64,000 nucleotides of DNA, from positions 124,001 to 188,000 of the forward strand of contig JAMLHL010000004.1 of NCBI GenBank assembly GCA_023957125.1, in the 5' to 3' direction. Each line of letters starts with the position of its first letter. Positions within the stretch are counted from its first letter, which is position 1. The notes under the pieces are model-generated. The model saw nothing but the letters and a program-made list of their open reading frames with translations. It had not been told where the DNA came from and ran no database searches. The stretch is from Chitinophagaceae bacterium. GTDB lineage: Bacteria; Bacteroidota; Bacteroidia; Chitinophagales; Chitinophagaceae. Shown here piece by piece: positions 61,816 through 64,000 of this stretch. A program made the translations under genes and the position numbers.

Positions 61816-62228
61816 ATAACATTTACAAACGGTTTAATTTTCTTTGGGGAAAATTAAGGATAACGACAAAGAGCGAGATTACCATAAATGCCGAGCGTCT
61901 AAGGGGAAAATACACTACACTCTCTCCTCTTTTGTCGGAGCGAAGCAAGCGGGCAGTTTATGCAGCAGATGCGATAAGCCCGGGAAGAGTAGGCATATCT
62001 TTGCTATCGCGGTTGTCAGGAGTTTCCAGGGTGACATTACATGCTGGCGTGAAGGAATTACACGAGGAGAAGAAACTGCAAGACTTGCCAGCGGAAAGAA
62101 TAAAAAAAGAAGGAGGAGGGCGAAAAAGGAAAAAGGTAGTGATGAAGGAATGGAAGGCCTCAATCTCAAAAAGCACAAGTTCCACGGAGACTGGAGCTAT
62201 ACGATTATGCCAGGTATGTAAATGTTAT
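61816..62228 (+). mobile_element. ISAzo13-family transposon remnant, internally deleted
   Basis: Identical 12-bp terminal inverted repeats (ATAACATTTACA type) occur at 61816-61827 and 62217-62228. Inside, an open frame from about 61842 reads NAERLRGKYTTLSPLLSERS and then LLSRLSGVSRVTLHAGVKEL and ERIKKEGGGRKRKK, which is the N-terminal helix-turn-helix part of ISAzo13-type transposases as I know them. Near 62120-62160 the homology jumps to another frame ending HKFHGDWSYTIMPGM with stop at 62221, the family's C-terminal end. The catalytic middle (about 300 residues) is missing, so it cannot move by itself. No target duplication was found. Confidence 0.7.
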
Positions 62229-62260
62229 CGCGCAACGAACCCATAATTCAATTATTCTAA

Positions 62261-63487
62261 ATGAATCAGCAACAGAAAAAGAATACAATCATTTGCTTTA
62301 CCGCATCTTATCCTTTTGGCTCAAGAGAAACCTATTTCGAAAATGAACTTGATTATCTTTCTAAGGCTTTCGATCAGGTTTATATTTTGCCTACTTATAA
62401 TCCTACAAAATCTGACAAACAAAGAACCGTACCTCCGAATACTATCATTTTGCCCATAGCAGTACCACAAGGAATTTCAAGAATTGTACGGGGGATTTTT
62501 AATTTAAGTCCTATATCACCCTTCCTAATAGATTTAGTGAAATACAAAGTATATAAAAAAAGATCCCACTTAATAAAATGGATCAAATCTTTCATATCGT
62601 TCAGGATAAGATATCAGCAACTCCACAACCTCCTGGATAAAGTAGACACTAACACCTTGTTATATTCCTACTGGGGTGGCCCTACCGTATTTGTTACAAA
62701 TCTATGCAAACATTATAAGAAGGTGATACGCATGCATGGGGGCGATTTTTACCTGAATAGAAACAATGGCTACCTACCATTGAGAAAAAAAATATATCAA
62801 TCTGCTGATCTTTTACTTCCGATATCCAATGATATTGCAGACAAGTTATATAAAGATTACCAGATTACGCCAGAAAAAATATTTGTGAATTATCTTGGAA
62901 CTAACCTCCCTCAGACGATAAACAAGCCCTCGTCAGATGGAATAATACGAGTGGTATCATGCAGTAATTTATATCCTTTGAAAAGGGTTCATCTCATTGC
63001 GGCCACAATTTGCAACTGGAAGCATCATGCTAAAATTGAATGGCACCATTTTGGGGATGGTCCCGAGATGAACAACATAAAAATGTTGACTAATAATTGC
63101 AGCAACAAAAATGTGAGTTTTTTTTTCCACGGATGGGTATCCACTCAAACCATTTATAGCTTTTACAGTAATCATTACATTACGTGGCTGATCAACGTCA
63201 GTAAATTTGAGGGAATACCTGTAAGTATAATGGAAGCTTTTTCCTTTGGAATTCCTGCTATTGCAACAGACGCAGGAGCGACCTCAGAAATTGTGAACGA
63301 AACAAATGGAATGTTAATAGGACTTGAAATCACCGAAGACATCCTGGAAAAGTGTATTCTTTCCTGCCACGCCGAGACTTATCAGTCCAAAAGAAACAAC
63401 GCACAGATAACATGGAAAAAAAAATTTAATGCGGAAACAAATTATACACAACTAGTTGATAAGCTAAAATCACTTTCTGTTAGATGA
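62261..63487 (+). CDS. Glycosyltransferase family 4
   Basis: A 408-residue GT-B enzyme. The N-terminal ICFTASYPFGSRETYFENEL is typical of GT4 members that build surface glycans. The C-terminal half has VVSCSNLYPLKRVHLIAATI, WHHFGDGPEMNNI, FFFHGWVSTQTIYSFY and SKFEGIPVSIMEAFSFGIPAIA, with the E-x7-E motif (EGIPVSIMEA). Sugar specificity unknown. It follows the transposon remnant and overlaps the next gene by 4 bp (ATGA). DNA is A+T-rich compared with the exporter genes. Confidence 0.92.
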   Translation: MNQQQKKNTIICFTASYPFGSRETYFENELDYLSKAFDQVYILPTYNPTKSDKQRTVPPNTIILPIAVPQGISRIVRGIFNLSPISPFLIDLVKYKVYKKRSHLIKWIKSFISFRIRYQQLHNLLDKVDTNTLLYSYWGGPTVFVTNLCKHYKKVIRMHGGDFYLNRNNGYLPLRKKIYQSADLLLPISNDIADKLYKDYQITPEKIFVNYLGTNLPQTINKPSSDGIIRVVSCSNLYPLKRVHLIAATICNWKHHAKIEWHHFGDGPEMNNIKMLTNNCSNKNVSFFFHGWVSTQTIYSFYSNHYITWLINVSKFEGIPVSIMEAFSFGIPAIATDAGATSEIVNETNGMLIGLEITEDILEKCILSCHAETYQSKRNNAQITWKKKFNAETNYTQLVDKLKSLSVR

Positions 63488-64000
63488 GAGTTAATATAAT
63501 TACTAAGTTTTTGATAATCATCAGTGTTCCTTTGATTGTAGTAATTGGACGCATTTACAATATAAGCACTTGGGTTACCTCTATATATATACCCGTTTTC
63601 TTTATCCTATCATTATTCTCGAAGAAAAATGGCTACTTCTTAAAATATACACCAATCAGACTGTACCTATTATTTTTTCTTATCTCTTTGGCTTCTATTT
63701 ACAATGCTATAAATACAGAGGTTTTCTTAGGTGAAGTGAAAACCCAAATTGGCTGTATTATCTTTGGTATTGCAATATTTAATTATATAATAATTAATCC
63801 CACTAATATCAAATACTTCTTTTTTTCCTGCATTTTAACCACCTACGCTTTTGCATTATATTTATTTTCAACAGGTTCTGTAAATCTAAGAATAAACGAG
63901 AATTTGGATTACAGGATTGATGATGAGACCTTTAACGCAAATATGTTCCCTTACTATATTTTTTTATCCTCTTTCTCATTTTTTTTTCTATTCCAACTTC
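63484..64000 (+). CDS. O-antigen polymerase/ligase-like membrane protein (partial, runs off window)
   Basis: An ATG at 63484, within the stop codon region of the preceding glycosyltransferase gene (ATGA overlap), opens a frame that stays open to the window end (172 codons). The translation is MRVNIITKFLIIISVPLIVV and continues with several long hydrophobic segments (IPVFFILSLFSKK, LYLLFFLISLASIYN, IIFGIAIFNYIIIN, FFFSCILTTYAFALYLF). That is the helix-rich pattern of Wzy/WaaL proteins, whose diagnostic loop lies further on. Coding potential is supported by the overlap and by position in a glycan cluster. Very A+T-rich. Confidence 0.75.
   Translation, partial: MRVNIITKFLIIISVPLIVVIGRIYNISTWVTSIYIPVFFILSLFSKKNGYFLKYTPIRLYLLFFLISLASIYNAINTEVFLGEVKTQIGCIIFGIAIFNYIIINPTNIKYFFFSCILTTYAFALYLFSTGSVNLRINENLDYRIDDETFNANMFPYYIFLSSFSFFFLFQL

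Overview
The window comes from a Bacteroidota chromosome, most likely a member of the Chitinophagia or Sphingobacteriia. The reasons are TAnnTTTG-type promoter boxes, a CarboxypepD-reg/TonB-dependent receptor next to a surface lipoprotein, GSCFA and PmoA family proteins, tandem LemA/TPM proteins, and Wza/Wzc-type exporters of the Bacteroidota kind. Genus cannot be fixed from sequence alone.

Layout. (1) 1-5.7 kb, all on the minus strand: a redox/detoxification group (aldo/keto reductase cut by the window edge, QorB-type quinone reductase, Rrf2-type regulator with a perfect 13-bp inverted-repeat operator, SDR, DoxX, YceI, NAD(P)-binding protein, Crp/Fnr regulator). (2) 5.8-6.4 kb: a TRIC/UPF0126 membrane protein. 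(3) 6.4-17.1 kb: a phosphate-starvation block, pstS-pstC-pstA-pstB-phoU-phoB-phoR. It is followed by a TonB-dependent receptor, broken by an internal deletion and frameshift, and a lipoprotein. Pho-box-like 11-bp-period direct repeats precede both pstS and the receptor. (4) 17.2-21 kb: a GNAT acetyltransferase, a DUF420 protein, an AbiEi/AbiEii type IV toxin-antitoxin pair behind a promoter flanked by inverted operators, and tRNA-Lys(CTT). (5) 21-30.5 kb: housekeeping genes (HMG-CoA lyase, GSCFA protein, YbbA/YbbP ABC system with a divergent TesA-like esterase, thioredoxin, two TPM proteins, LemA, PmoA-like protein).

(6) 30.7-64 kb is a large surface-polysaccharide region. A leftward operon of 15 genes (43862 to 30758, ending at a strong terminator) carries two phosphoglycosyl transferases, a DegT aminotransferase, three PglD-type acyltransferases, two ATP-grasp proteins, an amino-acid-type dehydrogenase/aminotransferase pair, and a small acyl-building set (ACP, SDR, two KAS III enzymes). 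A rightward array has two tandem export modules. The first is wza-wzc-wzx-wzy-GT-O-acetyltransferase-fnlA-fnlB-fnlC-GT. The second is a paralogous wza-wzc followed by wzx, an ISAzo13-type transposon remnant, a GT and a truncated wzy. The two arms diverge from a 0.7-kb intergenic region bounded by 26-bp inverted repeats.

How it fits together: the rightward genes make UDP-L-FucNAc, assemble and export a glycan. The leftward genes probably make an amino sugar carrying an unusual N-linked short hydroxy-acyl group, perhaps also an amino acid, and load the first sugar on the lipid carrier. The most interesting leads are this acyl-decoration pathway, the inverted repeats between the two arms, the Pho-box-controlled but broken TonB receptor, and the PstS-like segment inside PstC.
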